In this document: positions 24,094-32,031 of the stretch, one piece after another | Layout of the letters: each line of letters starts with the position of its first letter | How positions within the stretch are numbered: position 1 is the first letter of the stretch | Assembly (NCBI GenBank): GCA_902595115.1 | Contig: CACJOS010000003.1 | Coordinates: 1 to 64,000, forward strand | Length of the DNA: 64,000 nt | Origin: an uncultured Pelagibacteraceae bacterium | Lineage (GTDB): Bacteria > Pseudomonadota > Alphaproteobacteria > Pelagibacterales > Pelagibacteraceae | Direction of reading: 5' to 3' | Notes under the pieces: model-generated | Database searches by the model: none | What the model saw: the letters and a program-made list of their open reading frames with translations, nothing else | What the model was told of the DNA's origin: nothing | Program-made: the position numbers and the translations under genes

Positions 24094-24141
24094 GACTCAT
24101 AAGCCCGAGGTCAGTGGTTCGATCCCACTTCCCGCTACCAT
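24094..24141 (+). pseudogene. tRNA-CAU 3' fragment (48-bp direct repeat, right copy)
   Basis: Exact copy of 23101-23148: anticodon arm, variable loop, T arm and CCA, but without any acceptor or D-arm 5' half. The bases before it (GGTTCATGGCGATA) cannot pair with the acceptor 3' strand, so it is not a functional tRNA. It looks like the distal attachment-site copy of an insertion at the tRNA. Confidence 0.92.
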
Positions 24142-24228
24142 ACTTTTTAATTATGGATCAATTGAAATTAAAATTTTTTTTAATAATAAAAATAGATAAT
24201 TAAAATAATTGAATTAAAATTACTAAAA

Positions 24229-25401
24229 GTGAATTTAAAACACAAAAACATTGTACTTTCTTTTTTATTTTTTTTGTTAATAACACTTTTGATATTTTAT
24301 AGAGGGCCCTGTTTTCTTTTAGAAGGAACTTTTCAGCAGGATGAATACGACTTTTTAAAAAATAGTATAGAGCATGGTTTTTTTAAGGGTTTGATTTACG
24401 TCTATTCTGGCGCAGGCTACTTTAATTTTTGGACAAATTTTTCAACTAGTTTTGCATCTCTTTTCCCAGAAGCAATCTCTAAAATAGTTGTTACCTATTT
24501 TGCTTTATCTGTAAAATTGTTAATTTTTTTGTACATTTATTTTAATGACTCAACTCTTTTTACAAAATTTTGGCATAAAATTTTTGCTATTTTTGTAATC
24601 TTATTTTCGCCACCTATGACACCAGAAGTTTGGATGACAACAATACATTCTAACGAATATTTTGGAATTTTTGCTTTTGTATTGTTATTTTCTAATTTCA
24701 AAAAATCATATTACTTCAAAAAAAATTTAACAATTATCCTATTATTCATATCAGGTATTAGCAGTATATACGCAGCGATTTTAACTCCAGCTTTCATAGT
24801 TAAATATATGATAAACAAATCCAAAATAAATTTATCAAAACTCATTTCAATTTTTTCAGCTTTTATTTTACAATTATTTATTGTTGTAAATAATTATTTA
24901 CTGAATGTAGGACACGGCCAAAGGTTTGAAATTGAGTTTTATAAATTTATTAGCTATGTTTATAATGTATTAGTAAGAAGTTTCTTTGGCAGCAATATAC
25001 CAAAAAATTTATTTGTAGAAACCAATTTTTATATTTTAAAATATTTTAATATTTTTGTAATCTTGCTATTTTTATTTTTAACTTTTTATTTAATATTTTA
25101 TATTTTTAAAAAGCGTGACAAAGTTCTTTATCTAATAGTATTTTGTTTATTAATTGTTTCACTTTTTATAATGATTGGATCTTTGTATTCTGATTTTGTT
25201 GGTGGAAGATATGCAGTAGTTCCAGGTATAATTGTAATTTTTTTAGTTTTCAGAATTTTTATAATAGAAACTTTTTTTCCAATAAAAAGTTTAGCATCAA
25301 TATTATTGATTTCATCTCTTATTATTGGTTTGGTTGAATTTAAGTATAAATCTCCATTACCTCAATTATTGAATTGTAGTTATTTTAGTTTAGATAAATA
25401 G
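24229..25401 (+). CDS. Polytopic membrane protein of the polysaccharide block (GT-C-like?)
   Basis: 390 aa starting at GTG 24229, with about ten hydrophobic helices. The first loop after helix 1 contains EGTFQQDEYDFL, an acidic pair in the place where GT-C glycosyltransferases carry their catalytic Asp/Glu, and helix-rich segments follow to the C-terminus. It precedes a GT2 gene by 13 bp. I recognise no specific family; a lipid-linked-sugar glycosyltransferase or a modifying/flipping membrane protein is plausible. Confidence 0.6.
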   Translation: MNLKHKNIVLSFLFFLLITLLIFYRGPCFLLEGTFQQDEYDFLKNSIEHGFFKGLIYVYSGAGYFNFWTNFSTSFASLFPEAISKIVVTYFALSVKLLIFLYIYFNDSTLFTKFWHKIFAIFVILFSPPMTPEVWMTTIHSNEYFGIFAFVLLFSNFKKSYYFKKNLTIILLFISGISSIYAAILTPAFIVKYMINKSKINLSKLISIFSAFILQLFIVVNNYLLNVGHGQRFEIEFYKFISYVYNVLVRSFFGSNIPKNLFVETNFYILKYFNIFVILLFLFLTFYLIFYIFKKRDKVLYLIVFCLLIVSLFIMIGSLYSDFVGGRYAVVPGIIVIFLVFRIFIIETFFPIKSLASILLISSLIIGLVEFKYKSPLPQLLNCSYFSLDK

Positions 25402-25414
25402 TCTATAAATACTT

Positions 25415-26137
25415 ATGAAAAAAAAATTGTTAATTTTTATTATTACTTACAATGCATCTTTCAGACTAACTAACGTATTAAAAAAAATTGATTTAAAAAA
25501 ATTTAAAAAGTATGATGTGAAAATATTAATTAGTGATGATAAATCAAGTGACGATACAATTAATATTATAAAAGAAATATCAAAAAAAAATAAAAATATT
25601 TTTTATAAGATAAATAAGAAAAATCTTCATTACGGCGGTAATATTAAATCATGTATTAAATTTGCTGAAAAAAATAATTTTCATTATGCTGCAATGATAC
25701 ATGGTGATGACCAATATAACCCAAAATATTTACCAAAAATGTTAAAAAAAATTGAAAAATATAATTCAATTTCTGTTTGTGGTTCAAAAATGAACTTTAA
25801 AATTAAAGCTCTTAAAGCAAAGATGCCTTTTTATAAATTTATTGGAAATATAGTGTTAACAAATTTATTTAATTTATTATATAAAACTAACTTTTCCGAC
25901 TGTCATACTGGATTATGGCTATATGATGTAAATAAAATCAAAAGGAAAATAAATTTAAAAAATTTAACTAATGGTTATAACTTTGACAATCAGATGCGAA
26001 TAGAAATTATTAAGAAAAAAGCTTATATAAGTGAAGTTCCAATAATAGCAAAATACGGTGATGAAAAATCTTCAATTCACTTATTTTATGCTATTAAATT
26101 TGTCATAGAGTCATTTTACAGAAGATTTTTTATATAA
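25415..26137 (+). CDS. GT2-family glycosyltransferase (DPM1-like)
   Basis: 240 aa GT-A fold. LLIFIITYNASFRLTNVLKKI starts it, then KILISDDKSSDDTINIIKEIS, HYGGNIKSCIKFAEKN and AAMIHGDDQYNPKYLPKML (DxD-type metal site), followed by SDCHTGLWLYDVNKI. Resembles polyprenyl-phosphate-sugar synthases but without C-terminal helices; likely links a nucleotide sugar to a lipid or glycan acceptor. 13 bp after the membrane-protein gene and convergent with rfbA. Confidence 0.85.
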   Translation: MKKKLLIFIITYNASFRLTNVLKKIDLKKFKKYDVKILISDDKSSDDTINIIKEISKKNKNIFYKINKKNLHYGGNIKSCIKFAEKNNFHYAAMIHGDDQYNPKYLPKMLKKIEKYNSISVCGSKMNFKIKALKAKMPFYKFIGNIVLTNLFNLLYKTNFSDCHTGLWLYDVNKIKRKINLKNLTNGYNFDNQMRIEIIKKKAYISEVPIIAKYGDEKSSIHLFYAIKFVIESFYRRFFI

Positions 26138-26149
26138 GAAATAATTTTT

Positions 26150-27025
26150 TTAATTATTTTTGCTAATTATTTTTTTTAAATAATTTGAATATTCACAATT
26201 CCCATAAAATTTTACGGCTTTTATAATTTCATTTTTGCTTATCCATTTATTATTTAAAGCAATTTCTTCCAAACAGGCTATTTTCAAACCCTGTCTATTT
26301 TCTATAGCCGAAACAAAGGAACTAGTTTTATAAAAGTCTTTTATTGAACCAGTATCAAGCCATGCACCACCTCTACCTATTAAGTCCATTGCTAATTTAT
26401 TTTTCTTTTTATAAACGTTAAGAAGATCTACTATTTCCAGCTCACCTCTTTTTGAAGGTTTTAATTTTTTTGCGTAATTAATTACTTTATTATCAAAAAA
26501 ATATAATCCAGTTATTGCAAAAAAAGAAAAAAATTTTTTTGGTTTTTCTTTTATATTTATAATTTTATTTCTTAAAACTTTTGCTACCCCATATTTTTCT
26601 GGGTTACTTACTCTATGTAATAATACTTTTGCTCCTGTTTTGGTTTTCGTACACCTAAGCAGTGTTTTTGATAAAGATTGCCCATAAAAAAAATTATCAC
26701 CCAGTATTAGAGCAACACTGCTTTTACCAATAAATTTTTCTCCAATAATAAAAGCTTCTGGTAATCCTCTAGGTTGATTTTGAACTGCATATCTAATTTT
26801 AACACCAAGATTATTTCCATTTGGTATTATTTTTTTATATTGATCAAGCTCATTTTTGTTTACAATTATAAGAATATCTTTAATTCCTGAGAGCATCAGA
26901 ATTGATAATGGATAATAAATTAAGGGTTTGTCGTAAATTGGGAGAAGATGTTTATTCACTGCTTTTGTAAGTGGACTCATTCTGGTACCTTTTCCACCAG
27001 CTAAGATAATACCCTTTTTAATCAT
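26150..27025 (-). CDS. rfbA: Glucose-1-phosphate thymidylyltransferase
   Basis: 291 aa, full length. GIILAGGKGTRMSPLTKAVNKHLLPIYDKPLIYYPLS holds the nucleotide-binding signature; QNQPRGLPEAFIIGEKFI, LILGDNFFYG, and GLYFFDNKV follow. It activates glucose-1-phosphate with dTTP to dTDP-glucose. Third gene of a minus-strand set rfbB, 3-dehydratase-like, rfbA; it overlaps the upstream gene by 4 bp (ATGA). rfbC and rfbD, needed for rhamnose, are absent here, so the end product is a different deoxysugar. Confidence 0.93.
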   Translation of the reverse strand: MIKKGIILAGGKGTRMSPLTKAVNKHLLPIYDKPLIYYPLSILMLSGIKDILIIVNKNELDQYKKIIPNGNNLGVKIRYAVQNQPRGLPEAFIIGEKFIGKSSVALILGDNFFYGQSLSKTLLRCTKTKTGAKVLLHRVSNPEKYGVAKVLRNKIINIKEKPKKFFSFFAITGLYFFDNKVINYAKKLKPSKRGELEIVDLLNVYKKKNKLAMDLIGRGGAWLDTGSIKDFYKTSSFVSAIENRQGLKIACLEEIALNNKWISKNEIIKAVKFYGNCEYSNYLKKIISKNN

Positions 27026-28224
27026 AAATTAATTTTAAAAAATTTTTCAAAAGTATGTTTAATATATAGTAAGTTTTTTTTTGTTAAACCTTGATGACAA
27101 CCGATAAGCAAACCATTTTTCATTATGTCATTAGACACATTTTCACTATTTTTAACTTTAAAATACTTTCTACCTTTAATTATTGGCTGTTTTAATATAT
27201 TTCCAGTAAAAATTGTTCTTGTCTGAATATTATTTTTTTCTAAAAATATTTGAAGTTTTTTTCTGTTAAAATATTTATTTTTTTTAATTACTAAAGGAAA
27301 TGCCAGCCAAGCAGTTTTAACATTTTTATTTTGTTCTGGTAGATTAAAAAAATTTGGATAATTAGAAAAAAAACTTTTCAAAAATTCAAAATTATAAGAT
27401 CTTATTTTGATATTTTTTTTTAATTTTTTAATTTGTTCTAAAGCAAATGCAGCAGAAATTTCTGAAGGTAAAAAATTATATCCTATATCTGAAAAAATAT
27501 ATTTCCTGTCGTAATCAATACCAGAGACTTTTACATTAAATCTTACATTTATATTTTCTGTTTCGTTAAATGTACTAGAGGATCTTCCCCAGCCTCTAAG
27601 TAACTTTGCTTTTTGGTAACAGTCGTAATTATTAAAACATGCAATTCCACCAAAACCAGCGCCATTTATAATGTGAGAGGCATAAAAACTATTAGTCGAT
27701 ATGTCAGAGTACTTTCCAGTATTTTTATTATTAATTTTATACCCAATCGTATCTGCAGAATCTTCAATAACTAATAATTTATATTTTTTTGCTATGAAAC
27801 TAATTTTTTCCCAGTCACAAATATTCCCCAATAAATTTGGGATCATAATTGCTGCAGTTTTTTTATTTATACATCTTTCAATTTGATTTACATCAGAGAT
27901 AAATTTATTTTTTTCTACTCCTATAAAATAAGGAATTAAACCAAGCTGATAAATTGGAGCCACCGTTGTCGAAAATGTTAAATTAGGAGTTATAACTTGT
28001 GATCCTTTTTTAAAACCACACGCTGCCAAACTTAAAAGATTTGCAGATGATCCAGAATTGACCATAAGCCCATATTTTTTGCCGAATATGTTTGACACAC
28101 TTTTTTCTAATTTTTTAACATGTGGACCATCAATAAGATTAAGACTATTTTTTTTTAATACTCTAATAACAGCATTAATTTCATTATGATCATAAACAGC
28201 TTTACCATAAAAAATTTTTTCCAT
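27022..28224 (-). CDS. DegT-fold sugar 3-dehydratase (ColD/RfbH-like, active-site Lys replaced by His)
   Basis: 400 aa DegT/DnrJ/EryC1-fold protein. In sugar aminotransferases the PLP Lys sits in a SFxxxKxxxxGEGG-type segment; here the corresponding stretch is NSFYASHIINGAGFGG, with His in that place, as in ColD and the E1 enzyme. The TRTIFTGNILKQP and NGLLIGCHQGL segments also match the ColD/RfbH pattern. The closely spaced Cys set of the Fe-S E1 type is not seen, so a ColD-like PMP-dependent mechanism is more likely. It would remove the C3 hydroxyl of a 4-keto-6-deoxy sugar. Between rfbB (3-bp gap) and rfbA. Confidence 0.78.
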   Translation of the reverse strand: MEKIFYGKAVYDHNEINAVIRVLKKNSLNLIDGPHVKKLEKSVSNIFGKKYGLMVNSGSSANLLSLAACGFKKGSQVITPNLTFSTTVAPIYQLGLIPYFIGVEKNKFISDVNQIERCINKKTAAIMIPNLLGNICDWEKISFIAKKYKLLVIEDSADTIGYKINNKNTGKYSDISTNSFYASHIINGAGFGGIACFNNYDCYQKAKLLRGWGRSSSTFNETENINVRFNVKVSGIDYDRKYIFSDIGYNFLPSEISAAFALEQIKKLKKNIKIRSYNFEFLKSFFSNYPNFFNLPEQNKNVKTAWLAFPLVIKKNKYFNRKKLQIFLEKNNIQTRTIFTGNILKQPIIKGRKYFKVKNSENVSNDIMKNGLLIGCHQGLTKKNLLYIKHTFEKFFKINL

Positions 28225-28227
28225 AAT

Positions 28228-29247
28228 TTATAATTTACCAATTCTTCTCATAATATCTTTTTTTGAAAATTTTGAAAAATATAAAGCATTTTTAAGATAC
28301 CAATCGAATGTATACTCTAAACCTCTACTTAAATTTATTTTTGCTTTCCATTTTAGTTTTTTAAAAACTTTATTACTATTTAATGCATATCTAATATCAT
28401 GGCCAGGTCTATCCTTAACAAATTTTATTTTTACATTACTTCCAAGCGCTATTTTCTTTTTTGCAATTTTTATTAGATTGTTGGCTATTAAAATATTATT
28501 ACAATTTATATTTGAACCAATATTATAAAATTCGCCAGTCTTTCCTCTATGAAATATCCTTATTAAAGCTTCACAATGATCTTTCACATAAATCCACTCT
28601 CTTGAATTAATCCCTTTGCCATAAATCGGTAATGACCTGTTATTAATAATATTATATATCAATTTTGGAATTAATTTTTCTGGGTGTTGCTTAGGTCCGT
28701 AATTATTTGAACAGTTAGTCACTATAGCATTAATATTAAAAGTTTTTACATATGCTTGAACCAAATGATCAGAAGAAGCTTTCGTCGCAGCATATGGAGA
28801 AGACGGATTATATCTGTATTTCTCGTCAGACCTCCCTTTCAAAACATCTCCATAAACTTCATCAGTAGATACGTGTATCAATTTTGTTTTTTTTTTATTT
28901 TTGGAAAATATTTTAAAAGCTTCTAAAAGTGAATAAACACCCAAGATATTGCTGTTAATAAATTGTTTAGAATTTTCTATTGATCTATCAACATGGGTTT
29001 CGGCTGCTAAATTAAATATACCCGAGGGTTTGTATTTTTTTAAAATAGTTAGAATTTTATTTTTTTCATTAAGATCTACTTTTAAAAATTTATAGTTTTT
29101 ATTCTTAATGAATTCTTTTGTATTATAAAAATTTGAAGAATAGCTTATTTTATCAATATTAATAACAAAATATTTTCTTTTTAATAACTCATTTACTAAA
29201 TTACTTCCTATAAAACCTAAACCGCCAGTTACAAGTATTTTTTGCAT
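28228..29247 (-). CDS. rfbB: dTDP-glucose 4,6-dehydratase
   Basis: 339 aa extended SDR. The NAD motif is ILVTGGLGFIGSNLVNELL, with NLAAETHVDRSIENS, HVSTDEVYGDV, the catalytic YAATK (PYAATKASSDHLV), and NCSNNYGPKQHPEKLIPKLI. Converts dTDP-glucose to the 4-keto-6-deoxy intermediate that feeds the ColD-like enzyme. First gene of its minus-strand set; a GT2 gene is divergent 47 bp away. Confidence 0.93.
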   Translation of the reverse strand: MQKILVTGGLGFIGSNLVNELLKRKYFVINIDKISYSSNFYNTKEFIKNKNYKFLKVDLNEKNKILTILKKYKPSGIFNLAAETHVDRSIENSKQFINSNILGVYSLLEAFKIFSKNKKKTKLIHVSTDEVYGDVLKGRSDEKYRYNPSSPYAATKASSDHLVQAYVKTFNINAIVTNCSNNYGPKQHPEKLIPKLIYNIINNRSLPIYGKGINSREWIYVKDHCEALIRIFHRGKTGEFYNIGSNINCNNILIANNLIKIAKKKIALGSNVKIKFVKDRPGHDIRYALNSNKVFKKLKWKAKINLSRGLEYTFDWYLKNALYFSKFSKKDIMRRIGKL

Positions 29248-29294
29248 TATTTTTTTTACAATATTAAAATGTTTAAGTATACTTTTAATTATTC

Positions 29295-30140
29295 ATGAAT
29301 CTTTCTCTCGAAGATATTACTTTTATAATAGTTACTCACAAAAGCGAGCAAATAATAAATGACTGTTTAAAATCACTCCCTAAAAATTCAAATAAAATAA
29401 TTATTGAAAATTCACAAAATTTTAATTTAAAAAAAGAATTAAAAGAGAATTATGACAATATTGAGATTTTAATATCAGAAAATTTAGGTATGGGAGCAAC
29501 AAATAATATAGGTATAAGAAAATGCTCTACAAAGTATGCATTTGTTTTAAATCCTGATGTTAAATTCAAAAATAATACTTTAGAAAAATTATTTGAAAAT
29601 TTAAAAAGAATTGAAGATTTTGCAATAGTTTCTCCTTTAAACAGCAATGCTAAATATCCAAACTATAAGATTTTTGATAAAAATAAAATCTTAAAAAATG
29701 AAAATATTATTTCGGTAGATACAGTGGATGGTTTTTCAATGCTAATTAATAAGGAGAAATTTCCAGATAATAACTTTTTTGACGAAAATTTTTTTTTATA
29801 TTTAGAAAATGATGATTTATGTCTGAGGATAAAAAATAAAAAAGAGAATATATTTATAATTAAAGACTCCTTAATTGATCATAAGGGAGGAATTGGAAAT
29901 GATGATAAAACCCAACAGTTAAGAAACTGGCATTGGATGTGGTCAAAATTTTATTTCAACTATAAACATTTTGGTTATGCAGTTGCTTTACAAAAAGTTT
30001 TTTTTAGTCTTTTGAGTTCTTCGTTAAAATATATTTTTTTTACAATTCTGTTACAAAAAAGAAAAAAAAAAATCTATGAAATGCGTCTTAAAGGAACTAT
30101 TAACTCTATTTTGGGAAATAAAGCCTTTTTCAGAATTTAA
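29295..30140 (+). CDS. GT2-family glycosyltransferase (rhamnosyltransferase-like)
   Basis: 281 aa. TFIIVTHKSEQIINDCLKSLP, ISENLGMGATNNIGIRKCSTKYAFVLNPDV, VDGFSMLINKEKF, DENFFLYLENDDLCLRIKNK (catalytic-base region) are typical of GT2 rhamnosyl/galactosyl transferases. The C-terminal part carries a hydrophobic stretch (about 245-260) that may touch the membrane. Divergent from rfbB and convergent with apt. Acceptor unknown. Confidence 0.85.
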   Translation: MNLSLEDITFIIVTHKSEQIINDCLKSLPKNSNKIIIENSQNFNLKKELKENYDNIEILISENLGMGATNNIGIRKCSTKYAFVLNPDVKFKNNTLEKLFENLKRIEDFAIVSPLNSNAKYPNYKIFDKNKILKNENIISVDTVDGFSMLINKEKFPDNNFFDENFFLYLENDDLCLRIKNKKENIFIIKDSLIDHKGGIGNDDKTQQLRNWHWMWSKFYFNYKHFGYAVALQKVFFSLLSSSLKYIFFTILLQKRKKKIYEMRLKGTINSILGNKAFFRI

Positions 30141-30146
30141 TTTTAC

Positions 30147-30674
30147 TTAATGACCGGGAAACTCAATTAACGTTTCCACTTTAAATCCTTCTTGAATTAA
30201 TTTTTTACAGCCATTGAGGTCAAATAGATTAATTACAAAAATGAAAGCTTCTACTTTTCCTTTCGATATATCGACCAAATTTGCTGCCGCCTCCGCTGTA
30301 CCCCCTGTAGCTATTAGGTCATCGATTATCAGAACTGAGTCATTTACATTAATCGAATCTTTATGAACCTCAATTGTCGCTTTTCCATATTCTAATTCAA
30401 AGTCAATGGAATGAGTTTCGGCAGGTAATTTATTTTTTTTTCTTAACATTATAAATGGTTTTTTTAACAAATATGATACTGCTGATGCAAAAACAAAGCC
30501 CCTAGATTCTATTGCTGCAATTTTATTAAAATTAAATTTTTTAGACTTTTCAACAATTAAGTCTATACAATGTGCGAAAGCTTCCTCATCTTTAATTAGA
30601 GTTGTTATGTCTCTAAATAGAATTCCCTTTTTTGGATAATCAGGTATCGATCTAATATAATCTTTTAAATCCAT
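30147..30674 (-). CDS. apt: Adenine phosphoribosyltransferase
   Basis: 175 aa, canonical. LKDYIRSIPDYPKKGILFRDITTLI at the start, AIESRGFVFASAVSYLL, and the PRPP-binding VLIIDDLIATGGTAEAAANL. Converts adenine plus PRPP to AMP. It is divergent from mtnP across 40 bp. MtnP releases adenine from methylthioadenosine, so Apt would recycle that adenine; the pairing suggests a shared purpose of MTA recycling. Confidence 0.94.
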   Translation of the reverse strand: MDLKDYIRSIPDYPKKGILFRDITTLIKDEEAFAHCIDLIVEKSKKFNFNKIAAIESRGFVFASAVSYLLKKPFIMLRKKNKLPAETHSIDFELEYGKATIEVHKDSINVNDSVLIIDDLIATGGTAEAAANLVDISKGKVEAFIFVINLFDLNGCKKLIQEGFKVETLIEFPGH

Positions 30675-30714
30675 AATTTTTTAAGTTATAAATAATTAAA
30701 GCATTTTAAATAAT

Positions 30715-31584
30715 ATGACAAATAAATTAGCAATAATTGGTGGAAGTGGGTTGTATGATGTGGAAGAATTTAAAGATAGAGAATTTTTAGATGTTAAAAC
30801 ATCTTGGGGAAGTCCATCTGATAAAATATTGAAAACCAAATATAAGGGTAAAGAAGTTTATTTTTTACCAAGACATGGAAGAGGGCATTATATTTCACCA
30901 TCTAAAATTAATTTCAGAGCAAACATTGACGCCTTAAAACAACTTGGTGTATCAGATATTGTATCTATTTCTGCTGTAGGATCTTTAAAAGAAAACCTGG
31001 AACCAGGAAAATTTGTAATTGTAGATCAATTTATTGATCGTACATTTGCTAGAAATAAAACTTTTTTTGACGACGAGATAGTTGCTCATGTTTCAATGGC
31101 TCATCCTACTTCAAATGGTCTTATGAATGCTTGCGAAGAGTCTATAAAAAAATCTGGTATTGATTACCAAAGAGGAGGAACATATCTTGTAATGGAAGGA
31201 CCACAATTTTCAACACTTGCTGAGTCAAATTTATATAGAAACTGGAAAGCTGATGTTATTGGGATGACTAACATGCCTGAAGCAAAATTAGCTAGAGAAG
31301 CAGAAATAAGATATGCATCCGTGTCAATGGTTACAGATTATGATTGTTGGCATCCAGATCATGAAAATGTTGATGTTCAAAAAGTGATTAAAGTCCTTTT
31401 GGAAAACGCTGCTAAGGCAAAGGACATGATTAAAAATTTAATCGATTGTTATGAAAAGAGTATAGAGCCAAATGATCCGACTAATAATTGTTTAGATGTT
31501 GCAATTATAACTGCTCCAGAAAAAAGAACAGAAAAAACTAAAAATAAACTTAAATTTGTAGCAGGGAGAGTTTTGGGTAAATGA
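30715..31584 (+). CDS. mtnP: S-methyl-5'-thioadenosine phosphorylase
   Basis: 289 aa, full length. LAIIGGSGLYDVEEF, YFLPRHGRGHYISPSKINFRANI, VSISAVGSLKENLEPG, MEGPQFSTLAESNLYRNW, VIGMTNMPEAKLAREAEIRYASVSMVTDYDCW are the PNP-family MTA phosphorylase signature. Yields adenine and methylthioribose-1-phosphate. Start of an overlapping plus-strand run: GFA protein (4-bp overlap), mtnA, 67-aa protein, class II aldolase, then speD-speE, whose product stream generates MTA. Confidence 0.95.
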   Translation: MTNKLAIIGGSGLYDVEEFKDREFLDVKTSWGSPSDKILKTKYKGKEVYFLPRHGRGHYISPSKINFRANIDALKQLGVSDIVSISAVGSLKENLEPGKFVIVDQFIDRTFARNKTFFDDEIVAHVSMAHPTSNGLMNACEESIKKSGIDYQRGGTYLVMEGPQFSTLAESNLYRNWKADVIGMTNMPEAKLAREAEIRYASVSMVTDYDCWHPDHENVDVQKVIKVLLENAAKAKDMIKNLIDCYEKSIEPNDPTNNCLDVAIITAPEKRTEKTKNKLKFVAGRVLGK

Positions 31585-32030
31585 CAAAAAAAAAAGAATT
31601 GAAGGGTCAATGTGGATGTGGAAATGTAAAATACACTATCAAAGATGACCCGTTATTTACCCAAGCCTGTCATTGTAAAGATTGTAAAATTTCTACAGGA
31701 TCATCCTTCGTAATTCACACTATGGTCTTAGATAAAGATTTAGAAGTCAAAGGGGATGTTGCATCTATAGAATTACCGACAGGAAGTGGAAAGGGCGTGA
31801 ATGCGTATTTTTGTATTATTTGTGGTGTTTATGTTTACTGTAAATATAACATTTCTGAAGGCAGAATTGCTATCAGAACGCAAACTCTAGAAAATCCGAT
31901 TACACCTCAAGCTCATATTTTTGTAAAAGACAAAGATCCATGGATAGAAATAAGTAATAAAAAAATTTGTTATGATAAATATTATGACAGAGATAAAATT
32001 TGGCCAAAAAAAAGTTTAGATAGAATTTAA
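31581..32030 (+). CDS. GFA/CENP-V-fold zinc protein
   Basis: 149 aa with the glutathione-dependent formaldehyde-activating (GFA) pattern: GQCGCGNVKY, ACHCKDCKISTGSSF, and the third cysteine pair in YFCIICGVYVYC. These proteins bind zinc, and some relatives use glutathione adducts. The start overlaps mtnP by 4 bp and the stop is 1 bp from mtnA, so it belongs to the MTA operon by position. A link to the methylthio-aldehyde made by the aldolase shunt is only a hypothesis. Confidence 0.83.
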   Translation: MTKKKELKGQCGCGNVKYTIKDDPLFTQACHCKDCKISTGSSFVIHTMVLDKDLEVKGDVASIELPTGSGKGVNAYFCIICGVYVYCKYNISEGRIAIRTQTLENPITPQAHIFVKDKDPWIEISNKKICYDKYYDRDKIWPKKSLDRI

Positions 32031-32031
32031 A

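Larger units (their letters stand above)
23905..24228 (+). other. Gene-free stretch with repeat X and tRNA fragment
   Basis: 324 bp without a convincing gene. It holds the right copy of repeat X (23974-23996), an AG-rich 24026-24050 stretch, the truncated tRNA copy (24094-24141), and then plain AT-rich DNA up to the next gene's GTG start. Confidence 0.8.

Noticed and set aside
24050-24141. A second functional tRNA-CAU gene
   Set aside because: Only the anticodon arm to CCA is present. The upstream bases cannot form the acceptor or D arms with the 3' half.
23101-24141. Simple tandem duplication of a tRNA-plus-downstream unit
   Set aside because: The two repeat pairs are spaced differently (993 and 792 bp) and the order tRNA-X ... 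X-tRNA is mirrored in position, so a single tandem duplication does not fit.
27022-28224. Ordinary PLP sugar aminotransferase
   Set aside because: The Schiff-base Lys position carries His, and TGNILKQP-type segments match dehydratases.
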